DNA of 45,317 nt from Terriglobia bacterium (GCA_020072805.1 JAIQGC010000023.1:1-45317); one strand, 5' to 3'; positions 26,408 to 36,098 are shown, numbered from the stretch's first letter. Notes: a model not told the origin generated them from the sequence alone. Numbers and translations: made by a program.

Positions 26408-28110
26408 ATCTGCCGCCTATCGTACATGGCGTTGATTTGATTTGCGAAGCGGGAATTGATGGCCTCACGGCGAAGCTTGCCGTTGGCGGTGAGCAGACCG
26501 GCTTCCGGAGTAAAAGGCTCGGCAAGGACGGTGAAATGATGCAACTGGCGGTAATGCGGCAATTCCGGATTGAGCGCGTCGAGCGCGGCTTGCACCGAAG
26601 AGTCCCCGACGGGGCCGGTAATCAGTGCGCAGAGATAGCCGCGTCCATTGCCCACGACGACGACTTGTTGCGCGCCGGGGATGAGCAACTGCAATTTTTC
26701 CTCGATGGGTTCGGGGGCGATCTTGTGGCCGGAATTCAGGACAAGGAGATTCTTGACCCGGCCGATGATGCGCAGATGGCCATCCGGGCCGAACTCGGCC
26801 TGATCGCCGGTATGGAACCAGTCGCTGCGCAGGACCTGGGCGGTTTCCTCCGGGCGGCGCCAGTAGCCCGGGAAAATATGCGGGCCGCGAACCAGCAGCT
26901 CCTGATTTTCGCCGATCTTCATCTGGATGCCGGGAATGGAGACGCCGACGAAGCCGGGGAGGGGCGGGCGCGTGGGGTCGTCGAGGGTGCAGATGCCAGT
27001 GGTTTCGGTGAGGCCGTAAGCCTGAAGAACAGGAATGCCCAGCATGAGGAAAAAATACTGCGTTTCCGGGGCGAGGGGAGCGGAGCCACAGATGAGCGCG
27101 CGAAGATGCGGGCCGAAGCGCTGGCGGATCTTGCTGAAGATGAGTTTTCCCGCAAGGGCCAGGAAGAAAGAATCGAGAAAGCGGGGCTGATTATCGGCGC
27201 GGCGCTGCCAAGCCTCGCGTGCGCGGGAGAAGAGCGCGCGGACGAGAGCGCCGCGCTTGCCGAGGGCGTCTTCGACGCCGCGGCGGACGCGTTCGAGCAG
27301 CGTGGGGACATTGAGGAAATAATGCGGCTCGGCGGCGCGAATTTCGTCGGCAAGTTTATTGAGGTCGGTGGAGAGAGTGAGCGTGCTCTCGCGGCTGAGG
27401 CAACTGAGCAGGAGCAGCCAGGAGGCCGCGAAATTGAAAGGGAGATAGTGGAAGACTCGGTCGCTGGCCGTGGCGGGGGGCTGATGCATCAGTTGATCGA
27501 GGCGGCCGGTGGTGCAGCCGAGCATGAAGCTGACGTTGGCAAGATTCAAGCACACGCCCTTGGCTTCGCCGGATGTGCCGGAGGTATAGATGATGGTGAC
27601 CAAGGCGGAGTCCGCAAGGGGAATGGGGCGGTTAGGAATATCGCCTTGGGCTGGCGCTTGGCCGAGCATGATCTGGCCGAGGAAAACTTCCTGAAAGGTG
27701 ACGCGAGCGGTAGGCGCCATCGCTCCCGCAGGCCAGGCGGCGGCAATGGATTTGCCGAGCGCGGCGTCGGCGCAGAAGAGAAAGCGGGGCTGGGCGTCGA
27801 GAACCATGGCGGCGAGCTCCGCGGGCGCCTGGCGGGAATAGAGCGGGACGACGACGACGCCCTCGGCCATGAGGGCGAGATCGAGGGCCACCCAGAGGAT
27901 GGAATTGGCGCCGACGAGGGCGCAGCGGTCGCCGGGCCGCAGGCCGGATTTGCGGAGCCAGGCGCGGGCGCGGCGTACTTCATCGAGCAGTTCACCGCCG
28001 GTGACGGAGACGGGAGAGGGGGAGCGCAGTTCGGCAAGGACGGGGCGGTTCGCCGCGCTTTCAAGACGGGCAAAAATGTGTTCGAGGAAATTGGGCATGG
28101 GCGTCAGCAC
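26404..28110 (-). CDS. Long-chain acyl-CoA synthetase-like ligase
   Basis: A 568-residue ANL-superfamily enzyme, the second one in the operon. It carries TIIYTSGTSGEAKG (P-loop), the RALICGSAPLAPET region, LQAYGLTETTGICTL, HTGDQAEFGPDGHLRIIGR and C-terminal TANGKLRRE with the catalytic Lys. The long-chain acyl-CoA synthetase (FadD15/FAA-like) branch fits best, whereas the ligase at 21044-22777 belongs to a different branch. Having two distinct activators suggests two acyl inputs or two carriers. A GTG at 28110 or ATG at 28098 could start translation; neither has a strong ribosome site. It lies 19 bases after the pyruvyl transferase gene. Confidence 0.9.
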   Translation of the reverse strand: MLTPMPNFLEHIFARLESAANRPVLAELRSPSPVSVTGGELLDEVRRARAWLRKSGLRPGDRCALVGANSILWVALDLALMAEGVVVVPLYSRQAPAELAAMVLDAQPRFLFCADAALGKSIAAAWPAGAMAPTARVTFQEVFLGQIMLGQAPAQGDIPNRPIPLADSALVTIIYTSGTSGEAKGVCLNLANVSFMLGCTTGRLDQLMHQPPATASDRVFHYLPFNFAASWLLLLSCLSRESTLTLSTDLNKLADEIRAAEPHYFLNVPTLLERVRRGVEDALGKRGALVRALFSRAREAWQRRADNQPRFLDSFFLALAGKLIFSKIRQRFGPHLRALICGSAPLAPETQYFFLMLGIPVLQAYGLTETTGICTLDDPTRPPLPGFVGVSIPGIQMKIGENQELLVRGPHIFPGYWRRPEETAQVLRSDWFHTGDQAEFGPDGHLRIIGRVKNLLVLNSGHKIAPEPIEEKLQLLIPGAQQVVVVGNGRGYLCALITGPVGDSSVQAALDALNPELPHYRQLHHFTVLAEPFTPEAGLLTANGKLRREAINSRFANQINAMYDRRQI

Positions 28111-28129
28111 AAACAGAAAAGATTGTGGT

Positions 28130-29578
28130 TCATGCGGATTTGCCCGCGGCGGCGCGCGGCTCCGGTGAAGTGTCGTAACGTTCGATAAGGCCGCGCAAGG
28201 TGGGGCTGAGCGGGGGAAGATAATCCTCCCAGCCGAGCAGGCCGGAGCGCAGCGGAAATTCGGGATACTGGCGGCGGACGGAGTCTTCGAGGAAGACGCC
28301 CATGCGAGCCATGACTCGGAGATTGCGCACGACGGTGCGGCCGATGCCGTCGCGGACGGCGTCCTGCTCGGCGTGCAACTGTTCCATCACGGCGAGGAGG
28401 CGCGGTTCGAGGTCGGGGTCGTCCACGGTGAGGAGGAGGTGCTGGTGGCCGCGCTCGGTCATGAGGTTGCGGATGCGCTCGTCCATGGTGACGCCGGCGG
28501 AGGCCACCAGGCCGGGCATGCAGGTGACGATGCCGTGATAGCGCGAGGAGACCATGAGCGAGCACTGGCGAAGGATGCTGACCAACTGGAACATGTCGTA
28601 GTCGTCGGAGGTGAGCACGGGCGTGCCGGGGAGAAGGGCGGCGACGTCGCGGCAGGCGCGGGCGTCCAGGCGCTCCATGCCGACCAGCACGGGAAAAACA
28701 TTATGGCGCTGGTGGAAGGCGGCGGTGGCGCGGGCGATGGAGGAGATGTAGTGATGGTACTTGGCGTCGACGGCGGCGCCGGATTCGTGAAAATAGACGG
28801 TGCGGTACTGGCTGTCGCGCCAGGCGCCGGTGGTGACGCGGGCGAGATATTTGGCGATGGAGGCTTTTACGGGCCACCAGAAGGGATGGATCGGGCAAAT
28901 GGCGAGGACGGGAGTCTTTTCGTCCCAGCCGGCCTCGCGGAGAGCCTTTCGGCCATATTCGGGCGGGTGCGGCTCGAAGGTCCAGGCGGTGTCGGTGCCA
29001 AGTTCAGTGGAGATGCCCAGTTTTCCGAGGACGCCCTGGGATTCCGGATTGCGCGTGATGATCATCGAATCGCGGACGTAGCGGGCGCACATGCGCTCGA
29101 TGAGGAGATCCATGTGGCCGGCTTCGGCGCCGTAGCCGACGGAGAGTTTATTTTCGGCGGAGGCGATGCCCAGCGAGCCGATCATCATGGTGGTAAGGGC
29201 GTTGGCGAATTTGCTCTTGAACATTGAGCCTTCGCAGGCGATCACGCCGTGATTGGCGCGGACTTCGCGGAAGAGGAAGGGCGGGTAAACGTCGGGGAGA
29301 TGAACCTGCCGGGTGGATTCGAAATAGCCGCGGGTTCGCTCGAAATTCTGGGTCATCACGCTGAAGTCCACGTGCTCGGCGCCGAGGACGTGGCGCACCT
29401 GGCGGAGCATTTCTTCGACGCGCACGTCGGCGCCGGTGTTGCGCGTGCCGTTGTAGCCGGCGAAGAGCAGCTTCAGTTTTTCGCCGGGGCTCCAGCGGCG
29501 GCCGTAGCCGAGCATCCAGCCGATGCGGCTGATCTCAATGAGCGCGCTGACCCAGGCGACCAGGAGGAAATCGGTCAT
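28130..29578 (-). CDS. Polysaccharide pyruvyl transferase family protein
   Basis: A 482-residue member of the CsaB/WcaK-type pyruvyl transferase fold. The N-terminal half has [20 protein letters not shown], matching the N-(T/A)-G-D/A start. The C-terminal half has the nucleotide/PEP-site-type motif [13 protein letters not shown], and [12 protein letters not shown] precedes it. An N-terminal hydrophobic stretch (residues 3-24) may anchor it to the membrane. Family members move pyruvate from PEP to a sugar hydroxyl. Its presence inside a lipid operon, overlapping the reductase gene by four bases (29575-29578), is unexpected. It could decorate a glycolipid head group. Acceptor unknown. Confidence 0.87.
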   Translation of the reverse strand: MTDFLLVAWVSALIEISRIGWMLGYGRRWSPGEKLKLLFAGYNGTRNTGADVRVEEMLRQVRHVLGAEHVDFSVMTQNFERTRGYFESTRQVHLPDVYPPFLFREVRANHGVIACEGSMFKSKFANALTTMMIGSLGIASAENKLSVGYGAEAGHMDLLIERMCARYVRDSMIITRNPESQGVLGKLGISTELGTDTAWTFEPHPPEYGRKALREAGWDEKTPVLAICPIHPFWWPVKASIAKYLARVTTGAWRDSQYRTVYFHESGAAVDAKYHHYISSIARATAAFHQRHNVFPVLVGMERLDARACRDVAALLPGTPVLTSDDYDMFQLVSILRQCSLMVSSRYHGIVTCMPGLVASAGVTMDERIRNLMTERGHQHLLLTVDDPDLEPRLLAVMEQLHAEQDAVRDGIGRTVVRNLRVMARMGVFLEDSVRRQYPEFPLRSGLLGWEDYLPPLSPTLRGLIERYDTSPEPRAAAGKSA

Positions 29579-30723
29579 GGGCGCGGGCTCCCTGTGGCGT
29601 CTTTCGCAGTGCTCTCGGGCCAGGGCTGCGCGGGGTAGCGGAAATTATTTTTGCGGCTGAACTGGAGCAGCGGATAGGCGTAGGTAGAAAATTTCGCGGG
29701 GGCTTCGCCCAATTCGGCAACCACGCGGGAATTGTCGAAGGCCGTGTTCCAGACCAGGTAGGGCCAGAAAACCTTGAGCAGCCAGGCGGCCTGGCTGAGT
29801 TTGCCGCTGCGGCGGGCGAGCCAGTCAATCGTGGAAGAAAACGGTTTGCCCAGGCGCGGAGTGTAGAACGGCGTGCTGCGGCCGCTGGCGGCGGCCAGAG
29901 CGTCTGTGAGTTCGCGATAGGTCTGCGAACCGGCGCCGGAAGAAAGATGGTAGATGCCGTGGGCGGCGTGGTCTTTCTGGTGAATGGTGACGATGGCTTT
30001 GCCGACGTAGTCCGCCGGGACGATATCAATGCGGTCGGTGGGGCGCAGGGGGAGCACGGGCAGGCCAGCCAGAATGTGGAAGGCGCGGACCATATCGAAC
30101 TGCGTGGTTTCCGGGCGGCGGCTGTCGCCCAGGACGATGGCGGGGCGGAAGATGGTGCGGGGAACGTCGGGAAGAAGCTGGGCCACCATGTGCTCGCAGA
30201 ATTTCTTGGTGCGCGCGTAGGGGTCGTAATCGGAGCGGTTCCAGTCGATGGCCGAATCTTCCTGGACGATTTCGTCCTGGCGGTGACCGGCGACGGCGAC
30301 GGTGCTGACGTGGGAATAGCGGCGCAGTCCGTGGTGGTTCTGCGCGCGGCGGGCGAGCTGGATGATTTCGAGCGAGCCGCGAAGATTGACGTTGAGGCAC
30401 TGCTTTTCCGATTTGCGGTTGAGCGAAGCGGCGCAGTGGATGAGCGAATCGGTGGAGTCCACCAGGTCGCGATATTCCTGCTCGTCCAGGCCGAAGTGGT
30501 CGCTGGTGAGATCGCCGAGGAAGATGCGCACGCGGCCGCTGAGGCGGTCGAGAAATTCGGGGAAAGCGTAATGGAGTTGGAGAGATTGCCAGAGGCGCGC
30601 GCGGGCCTCCTGCTGCGATTTGGCGCGCACGAGAAGATTGAGCGGCTCGCGGTGCCCAGTGAGAAGACCGGAGACGATGTAGCTGCCGATGTAGCCTGTC
30701 GAACCGGTGACGAAGATGGCCAT
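29575..30723 (-). CDS. NAD(P)-dependent SDR, thioester-reductase-like
   Basis: A 382-residue extended short-chain dehydrogenase. The Rossmann motif [13 protein letters not shown] begins at residue 5. The catalytic Tyr-x3-Lys is in DPYARTKKF, preceded by [10 protein letters not shown] with the catalytic Ser/Thr. The [11 protein letters not shown] and [13 protein letters not shown] segments match the NAD_binding_4 (male-sterility / thioester-reductase) group, which reduces acyl thioesters to aldehydes or alcohols. A C-terminal 100-residue extension has no clear match. It lies 11 bases after the fatty acyl reductase fusion, so two acyl-reductase-type enzymes stand side by side. An epimerase role is the alternative. 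Confidence 0.85.
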   Translation of the reverse strand: MAIFVTGSTGYIGSYIVSGLLTGHREPLNLLVRAKSQQEARARLWQSLQLHYAFPEFLDRLSGRVRIFLGDLTSDHFGLDEQEYRDLVDSTDSLIHCAASLNRKSEKQCLNVNLRGSLEIIQLARRAQNHHGLRRYSHVSTVAVAGHRQDEIVQEDSAIDWNRSDYDPYARTKKFCEHMVAQLLPDVPRTIFRPAIVLGDSRRPETTQFDMVRAFHILAGLPVLPLRPTDRIDIVPADYVGKAIVTIHQKDHAAHGIYHLSSGAGSQTYRELTDALAAASGRSTPFYTPRLGKPFSSTIDWLARRSGKLSQAAWLLKVFWPYLVWNTAFDNSRVVAELGEAPAKFSTYAYPLLQFSRKNNFRYPAQPWPESTAKDATGSPRP

Positions 30724-30734
30724 AGGAATTCGGT

Positions 30735-33083
30735 TTATGCTCCGGAAGCGCCGGGCGCGGTGACCGCCGCCTCATTCGCCCAATCGAGCTGGCGCGCCGG
30801 ACGCGACTCGAGCGGCCGGCCCTCCATTAAGGGATAGCACCAGCGGCGCAGAGCCGGCACGTGGATGTTAATCCAGTATTCCCACCAGTCAATGCCTTCG
30901 GGAGCGAAATCAAAGCGCTCGCGTTCGGCGGGGCCGAGAGCCGCGGAGAGCATGCGGGCGTTTTCCGCCTCGAAGACGTGCTCGTTATGGAGGATGAAGG
31001 GCTCGTAGAGTTCGATGAGTTTTTCGGCGCGGATGAGGTCGCGCTCCTGGCGCCCCAAGGGAGGCTTTTTGCGGCCCAAAGCTTCGGCCAGGCGGTTGAT
31101 GCGGGAAACGACGGCCTTCTGCATGGGGATGGACATGCGCTCGTAGCGGGCTTTGGAGACCGAGATGGTCTCGAACTTCATCTTGAGCCAGTGCTCGAGG
31201 CCCTCGATGGTGAGGTAGTGTTTGCGATGGGCCAGAGCGGTCAGCTCGATCGAGCGGCCCATGTCACAGGGATTGGTAGCCGAAGTGGCCAGATGGTAGA
31301 GCCGCGCGTTGCGGCGGCTGACCACGGCGGCGGCGATCAGAATCATGCCGCGGCAGACCATGTCCACGGGAATGACGTCGAGGCATTTGCGCTCGTTCGA
31401 GGGCAGCTGGCGGAAGTTGGTGCCCAGAAGGTAGGAGAGCGGGCCGGAGGTGTTGATGCCCTCGTTCCAGCCGGAGAAGGGCGAGCGCGTGGAGCTTTCC
31501 ACGATGGAGGGGCGCACGACGGCGATGGGCAGGCCTTTGCCGTGGCGGGCCAGCAGGGATTCGCCGAGGCTCTTGGTGAAGGTGTAAGTGTTGGGCCAGC
31601 CGAGATGGCGTGCGCGGCGCATGCCGATGCGGGTGAGGCGGTTGCGCGCCCAGCGTGTGCGGTTGCGCTTGAGCATGCCGTCCAGATCGGCGGGCGGCGT
31701 TTGGGCATTTTCGGGGCGGCGGCCAAGGGCCTGGCGGTGGAGTGCGGCGGCCAGTTCGGGGCTTTCGGAGCGCTCTTCGACGCGGCGAACCGTCTCGCGG
31801 AGAGAGGCAATCTCTCTTTCGGAGTCGAAGGCGGGATCGTGGGTGGGATTGTAGTTTTCCTGCAGCTCCTCGTTGACGCGGCCGTCGCGCGCGCCGATGA
31901 CATAGCAGGTGGAGAGGTGCATCAGGCCGGCGTGATCGCACTGGCGGAGGAACTCGAGCAGGTGCGCGGCCGAATCCACGTTGGAGGAAAGGGCGTCGCG
32001 CAGATCGGGATTGAAATCGGTGAGACCGGCGCTGTTGACGATCAGGTCGAGCGAGCGCACCAGGCGGGCGCGCACGGCTTCGTCCAGGCCGAGGCCGGGC
32101 TGGCTGACGTCGCCTTCCACCACGTCCACTTTTTCCTTCAGAAAAGCCAGCAGGCCGGAGCCGTGGCGGCGCGCCAGAGTGTCAAAGCAAGGGGACTCCT
32201 CGACGATTTTTTCGTAGCGGCGCTGCCCGCTGGTGGTGCGGTTGCGGCGGATGAGCAGGGTGATTTTGCCGATCTGGGGAATCTCTTCGAGGAGATTAAC
32301 CAGCCAGACCTTGCCGATGAAGCCGGTGACGCCGATGAGCAGGATGTGCTTTCCGGCGAGCGTCTCGCCGACGGAAAGCTGGGCCACGCGCGGGGCGCTG
32401 CCGGAGAGGACCACTGGGCGCGGCGCGATGGAGAAGATGCGCGCGGCGGGCTGCAGCGCCGCGCAAAGGTTTTCCGGCTTACCCGGCCAGCCCAACTGGC
32501 GCAGCAGGCGGTCCTGATCCACATAGCCGTCCACCGAGCCGCCGGCCAGAAGAGCAAAGGGGCCGCGGGGCAGGATGACGGGGTCGAGCAGACGGCCGGT
32601 GGCGCGGCCGGCGCGAAATTCGAGGCGGTTGGCGATGATCCATTCGACGCCGAGATGCTGGGCGAGGGGGCGGAGGAGGTGATCAAGGCCCTGGCTGACC
32701 AGCACGATGCGTTCGCCGCGCTTTTGCGCTTCGCGGAGTTTGGCGACGGCCGCCGGGCGAAGCTGAGGTTTCAGAACGTAGCGGAAATACTCCTCGCCGA
32801 GGGAATCGAGGCGGTCGCGGGAAACGCCACGCAACAGGAGATGCAGCAGCCGCGTGGCGCCGATGCGGCTGGCGGCAAAGACGAAGGGACGCAGGAGGGC
32901 CATGAGAGCCATGCCGGCGCGGCGGGCCCAGCGCTCGGAAAAACTCTGCGTATTCCAGGTGAAGAAGCGGATGGGGCGCAGGGGGCCCAATTCGAGCAGG
33001 CTGCCGTCCACGCGCCAATAGGTGCGCTGGCCCGGAGCGGGCGGTGCGGGAGCGGTCAATTTTGGCTCAGGCGATGGAGACAT
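30735..33083 (-). CDS. Pseudo-HAD / fatty acyl reductase fusion protein
   Basis: A 782-residue two-domain protein. Residues about 20-205 follow the HAD subfamily IB (PSPase-like) fold, but motif I reads [10 protein letters not shown]: the nucleophilic first Asp is Arg24, and only the second Asp (26) remains. Motif II Ser130 (IVLVSQG) is present, while the late acidic motif is not recognisable, so phosphatase activity is unlikely. Residues about 245-780 form a fatty acyl reductase: [11 protein letters not shown] (251-261), [26 protein letters not shown] and the catalytic YTFTKSLGE (Tyr500, Lys504), then a C-terminal sterile-like domain. It should reduce fatty acyl thioesters to alcohols or aldehydes with NADPH. 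It is the first gene of the lipid operon. Confidence 0.88.
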   Translation of the reverse strand: MSPSPEPKLTAPAPPAPGQRTYWRVDGSLLELGPLRPIRFFTWNTQSFSERWARRAGMALMALLRPFVFAASRIGATRLLHLLLRGVSRDRLDSLGEEYFRYVLKPQLRPAAVAKLREAQKRGERIVLVSQGLDHLLRPLAQHLGVEWIIANRLEFRAGRATGRLLDPVILPRGPFALLAGGSVDGYVDQDRLLRQLGWPGKPENLCAALQPAARIFSIAPRPVVLSGSAPRVAQLSVGETLAGKHILLIGVTGFIGKVWLVNLLEEIPQIGKITLLIRRNRTTSGQRRYEKIVEESPCFDTLARRHGSGLLAFLKEKVDVVEGDVSQPGLGLDEAVRARLVRSLDLIVNSAGLTDFNPDLRDALSSNVDSAAHLLEFLRQCDHAGLMHLSTCYVIGARDGRVNEELQENYNPTHDPAFDSEREIASLRETVRRVEERSESPELAAALHRQALGRRPENAQTPPADLDGMLKRNRTRWARNRLTRIGMRRARHLGWPNTYTFTKSLGESLLARHGKGLPIAVVRPSIVESSTRSPFSGWNEGINTSGPLSYLLGTNFRQLPSNERKCLDVIPVDMVCRGMILIAAAVVSRRNARLYHLATSATNPCDMGRSIELTALAHRKHYLTIEGLEHWLKMKFETISVSKARYERMSIPMQKAVVSRINRLAEALGRKKPPLGRQERDLIRAEKLIELYEPFILHNEHVFEAENARMLSAALGPAERERFDFAPEGIDWWEYWINIHVPALRRWCYPLMEGRPLESRPARQLDWANEAAVTAPGASGA

Positions 33084-33286
33084 GGCGCAATCACGCGGCG
33101 ACGGTCCTGGCGGCTGGCCCGGAGAACGGGAGAGAGCCGTCTGGCTGCAAATCGTTTTCTGGTCCTCGACGAAGACACTCGACAGGAATCGCTATCCGCC
33201 ACATGGGAAACGTAAAAGTAACATTCTTGGGGGGTTCCCGCAAGGCGCGGGGGAGGTGCGTTGACTCGCGAGGGACGAGCAAAGAC

Positions 33287-33892
33287 TCATTGCGCCGCAC
33301 GGTGTTCGAGCATGGGGAGCAGAAGCGCCTTTAAGACCGTGGAAGGGTATTTCTTGGCGTATTCGAGCAGCTTGGGCTGGTCCAGCTTGCGGAACTGGAT
33401 TTCATCGAGGGGCACAGGCAGGCCGTCCTGAAGATGGAAATAGACCCAGTCGAGCAGGGCCTTTTCCGGTTCGGCGATTTTGTAGGTGGTGTAGCGGGTC
33501 TTTTTTTCGAGAAAGCCCCAGAAAAGATCGGTTTTGATTTTGCGATAGGTGATGTGCACGGATTCGGACCGGATGGTGCGCGCGTTGGAGGTGCTGACGC
33601 AGGTCAGGGCCACGGGGCTTTGCGTGGAAAGACCCCATTCGGCCAGGGCGGTATCCAGGGAGATATAGGAGTCGGGGCGCAGTTCGTTGACGAGGTCCCG
33701 CGCCGTGTAGCCGGCCGTGAGTTTATTCAGATAGACGCCATCGGCCAGGGGTTCGAGCAATCCCGATTTTTCCTGCCGTTTGAACGCCTTGCTGACAGCC
33801 GAAGGGGAAAGGCCGTACTTCGACGCAATGGGGCGAATGCGCAGGATCGCGCCCGTTTTGGCTTCGTTGGCTAATGCCGCTATCCAGTCCAT
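33287..33892 (-). CDS. AbiEi-family antitoxin (type IV toxin-antitoxin)
   Basis: A 201-residue protein with an N-terminal winged-helix region (GLSPSAVSKAFKRQEKSGLL, about 27-46). The C-terminal AbiEi domain carries YISLDTALAEWGL and the YTTYKIAEPEKALLDWVYF block (about residues 132-150), which is the usual family hallmark. AbiEi proteins repress their own operon and counter the AbiEii nucleotidyltransferase without direct complex formation. Here the antitoxin gene lies downstream of the toxin gene, the reverse of the common order, with 12 bases between. It lies between the lipid operon and leuB and is probably a separate acquisition. Confidence 0.85.
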   Translation of the reverse strand: MDWIAALANEAKTGAILRIRPIASKYGLSPSAVSKAFKRQEKSGLLEPLADGVYLNKLTAGYTARDLVNELRPDSYISLDTALAEWGLSTQSPVALTCVSTSNARTIRSESVHITYRKIKTDLFWGFLEKKTRYTTYKIAEPEKALLDWVYFHLQDGLPVPLDEIQFRKLDQPKLLEYAKKYPSTVLKALLLPMLEHRAAQ

Positions 33893-33904
33893 GATTTCCG
33901 CACC

Positions 33905-34696
33905 CTAGAGCCACTTCCGGAAGAGCGTACGCAACGAAGCCCGCAAGGGCTCGAAGCCGACTGCTTCCAGAGGCCGATAAATTTCCACTGGCAGAACGCT
34001 TTGCAGCTCCGCCGCGCATTTTTTCGCGTCGATTGTGGCAATGAGCGCCGCGAGATCTTCGCCATCGAGTTCCCTCATGGCCAGACTATCCGCCAGACCG
34101 TCTTCCAATTCCGCAGCCAGCACCGCGCCCGCGCCGAGCAGGAGATTGATGTCGTAAGCATCTCTGGCTTTGACTCTGGCCCGCCCCACAAAGGCTTCGG
34201 CCTTCTGCAGCAGGAGGTGATTCTTCGAGACCACTTGTACGGCGGCCGTGGCGCTGCGCGAGACCGCTTCGAGTGAATGTTCCTCGATTCCCGATGCGGC
34301 CACCGCTCCCAATCCTCCCATGTCGATGGTAAAGAGCGTGGCTCCCTCGCCGCTGAACAGTTCAAGCTTGCAGGGCATGGTCCGGCTATGAACGATTTCC
34401 ACGGTCAGCGGGGCGTAACCGAGCAGTCCCGCCAGTTCCTGGAGTTCCACGGACAAAACCTTGATGACTTCGTCCACGCTGGGACAGTCGAGAGCTTTGG
34501 GAATCAAATCCAAATCCCGCGATGTGCGCGCGCTGTCATGAAACAGGATGAGATTCGCGCCTCCGTAAAGCGAAAACGAGCCCGGGAAAGTGCTGGACAG
34601 GAGAATGGCCGCCTCGCGGATCAGGACGACTGTTTTTGCGCCCGCATCGTCGAAACCACGGGCTTTCAACCGATCGAGTTGTCGGGCAAGATGCAT
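33905..34696 (-). CDS. AbiEii-family nucleotidyltransferase toxin
   Basis: A 263-residue nucleotidyltransferase of the AbiEii/DUF1814 group. Motif I is YGGANLILF with RTSRDLDLI (Gly45-Gly46, Asp61, Asp63), the metal/NTP site. Later landmarks are IDMGGLGAV, the KNHLLLQKAEAFVGRARVKARDAYDI segment with the conserved Lys and the Asp of the second motif, and a helical C-terminus. ATG 34696 is chosen because the upstream extension is only hydrophobic promoter-like sequence. No ribosome site precedes it and a TATAAT lies 15 bases upstream, so the message may be leaderless or nearly so. In AbiE systems the toxin modifies cellular tRNA ends or similar targets; that detail is recalled from the family, not visible here. 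Confidence 0.85.
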   Translation of the reverse strand: MHLARQLDRLKARGFDDAGAKTVVLIREAAILLSSTFPGSFSLYGGANLILFHDSARTSRDLDLIPKALDCPSVDEVIKVLSVELQELAGLLGYAPLTVEIVHSRTMPCKLELFSGEGATLFTIDMGGLGAVAASGIEEHSLEAVSRSATAAVQVVSKNHLLLQKAEAFVGRARVKARDAYDINLLLGAGAVLAAELEDGLADSLAMRELDGEDLAALIATIDAKKCAAELQSVLPVEIYRPLEAVGFEPLRASLRTLFRKWL

Positions 34697-34711
34697 GACA
34701 AAGACAATGGT

Positions 34712-34735
34712 ATTATATACGCTTAACCATGTCAA
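34712..34735 (-). promoter_or_regulatory. Candidate promoter of the AbiE pair
   Basis: On the - strand TTGACA (34730-34735) is a perfect -35. TATAAT (34712-34717) is a perfect -10 hexamer, but only 12 bases apart. With the standard 17-base spacing the -10 would be TACCAT, 10 bases before the ATG. Either way transcription would start very near the start codon. Confidence 0.4.
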
Positions 34736-34868
34736 TTATTTCACATGACTTCGTATAGCGATATATATGTCGTTTTACGTTGTCATATTGTAAGTATAGA
34801 CACACAAATAGCAAATACTGTCTTTTATTGAATTTATGAATTATTTTAATAGCGCATTCGAATGTTGC
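34736..34868. other. AT-rich spacer between leuB and the AbiE pair
   Basis: This 133-base stretch is visibly AT-rich in a GC-rich window. It holds no convincing open frame. An imperfect inverted repeat, TGTCATA (34781-34787), a 7-base spacer, TATAGACA (34795-34802), may be an operator for the AbiEi antitoxin. A near-palindrome around ATATATAT lies at 34760-34773. The composition supports foreign origin of this segment. Confidence 0.5.
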
Positions 34869-35936
34869 TTAGACGCCCCAGCCGTAACGTTCTGCATGGG
34901 CCAGGGTGGACTGCATTTCCTGGCGGAGGTGGTCGATGAAGGCGGCGGTGCCGATGACCTGGGCGCCGGGTTCGGCGATGTCGGTGGTGCGGAAGCCGGA
35001 AGCGAGCACGCGGTCGAGGGAACGTTCGACCCAATCGGCTTCGATGCCCAGGCCGAGGGTGTCGCGCAGGAGCATGGTGACGCTGAGGATGGTGCCGATG
35101 GGGTTGGCCATATCCTTGCCGGCGATCTGCGGGGCGGAGCCGTGGATGGGCTCGAAGAGCGGCGCGCCGGTGCCAAAGCTGGCGGAAGGGAGCAGCCCGA
35201 TGGAGCCGACGAGAGCGGCGGATTCGTCGCTCAAAATATCGCCGAACATGTTGGAGGTGAGCATCACGTCGAACTGGGAGGGGCGCAGGACGAGCTGCAT
35301 GGCGGCATTATCCACGTACATGTGCTCGACCTGCACGGCCGGGTAGACCTGGCTCATGGTGTTGACGGTGCGGCGCCAGAGCTGCGAGCTGGCCAGGACG
35401 TTAGCCTTGTCCACCGAGCACAGGCGGCGTTCACGGCCCTCGGCGCGGGCAAAGGCGAAGGCGGCGATGCGCTCGATCTCCGGGACGGAGTACATTTCCG
35501 GGTTGCCGAAATACATGCCCCCGGAAAGTTCTCTAACGATTTCCAGGTCGAGTTCGCCGAGGCGCTCGGGCTTCAAGGGAGAGATTCCGCGCAGGGGAGC
35601 GCGCAGGCGCACCGGGCGGACATTGACGTAGAGGCCCAGGCCTTTCCTCAGGCCCAGCAGGCCGCTTTCGGGGCGCTTGCCCACCGGCAAGGCGTCCCAC
35701 TTGGGGCCGCCTACGGCGCCGAGCAGAACCGCGTCGGCCTTGCCGCAGGCCTCGAGCGTGGAGGGAGGCAAGGGGTCGCCCGCGGCGTCAATGGCCGCAC
35801 CGCCCACGGGATATTCCGGCAGGTCAAACTGGTGGCCAAACTCCTGCGCGCATTCGCGCAGGATGGCCGCGCCGGCGCGCAGGACTTCCGGTCCGATACC
35901 GTCGCCGGGGAGCAGCACTATGGTCTTCTTCAACAT
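34869..35936 (-). CDS. leuB: 3-isopropylmalate dehydrogenase
   Basis: Oxidatively decarboxylates 3-isopropylmalate with NAD in leucine synthesis. The 355 residues match the family. Landmarks are LLPGDGIGPEV (residues 8-18), LLGLRKGLGLYVNVRPVR, the CSVDKANVLASSQLWR active-site segment, and FDVMLTSNMFGDILSDESAALVGSIGLLPSAS. The last of these carries the metal-binding aspartates, followed by FEPIHGSAPQIAGK. The end of the usual RELTGGIYFG motif reads RELSGGMYFG. The gene ends beside the AT-rich AbiE spacer. leuA lies 162 bases upstream in the same direction, so leuA-leuB may be co-transcribed. No leuC or leuD is in the window. Confidence 0.96.
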   Translation of the reverse strand: MLKKTIVLLPGDGIGPEVLRAGAAILRECAQEFGHQFDLPEYPVGGAAIDAAGDPLPPSTLEACGKADAVLLGAVGGPKWDALPVGKRPESGLLGLRKGLGLYVNVRPVRLRAPLRGISPLKPERLGELDLEIVRELSGGMYFGNPEMYSVPEIERIAAFAFARAEGRERRLCSVDKANVLASSQLWRRTVNTMSQVYPAVQVEHMYVDNAAMQLVLRPSQFDVMLTSNMFGDILSDESAALVGSIGLLPSASFGTGAPLFEPIHGSAPQIAGKDMANPIGTILSVTMLLRDTLGLGIEADWVERSLDRVLASGFRTTDIAEPGAQVIGTAAFIDHLRQEMQSTLAHAERYGWGV

Positions 35937-36098
35937 GTTCGTTACGGGGTTCCCTTCGGGGTGCGCCCCGGTCCTCTCCTTCGTTATACACCCATCGCGG
36001 CCAATGCACGCTCCAGGGCGCTTGCAGCTTGAATCCGTGCCGGGTTGGCGGAGCGAAATCCGCCTTCGCGAGTCCTTCTCCGCCCGTGCGCCCGAGCT

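Noticed and set aside
33236-33250. CCCGC-AAGGC-GCGGG hairpin after the AbiEi gene
   Set aside because: Short stem, no T-run; could arise by chance in GC-rich sequence.
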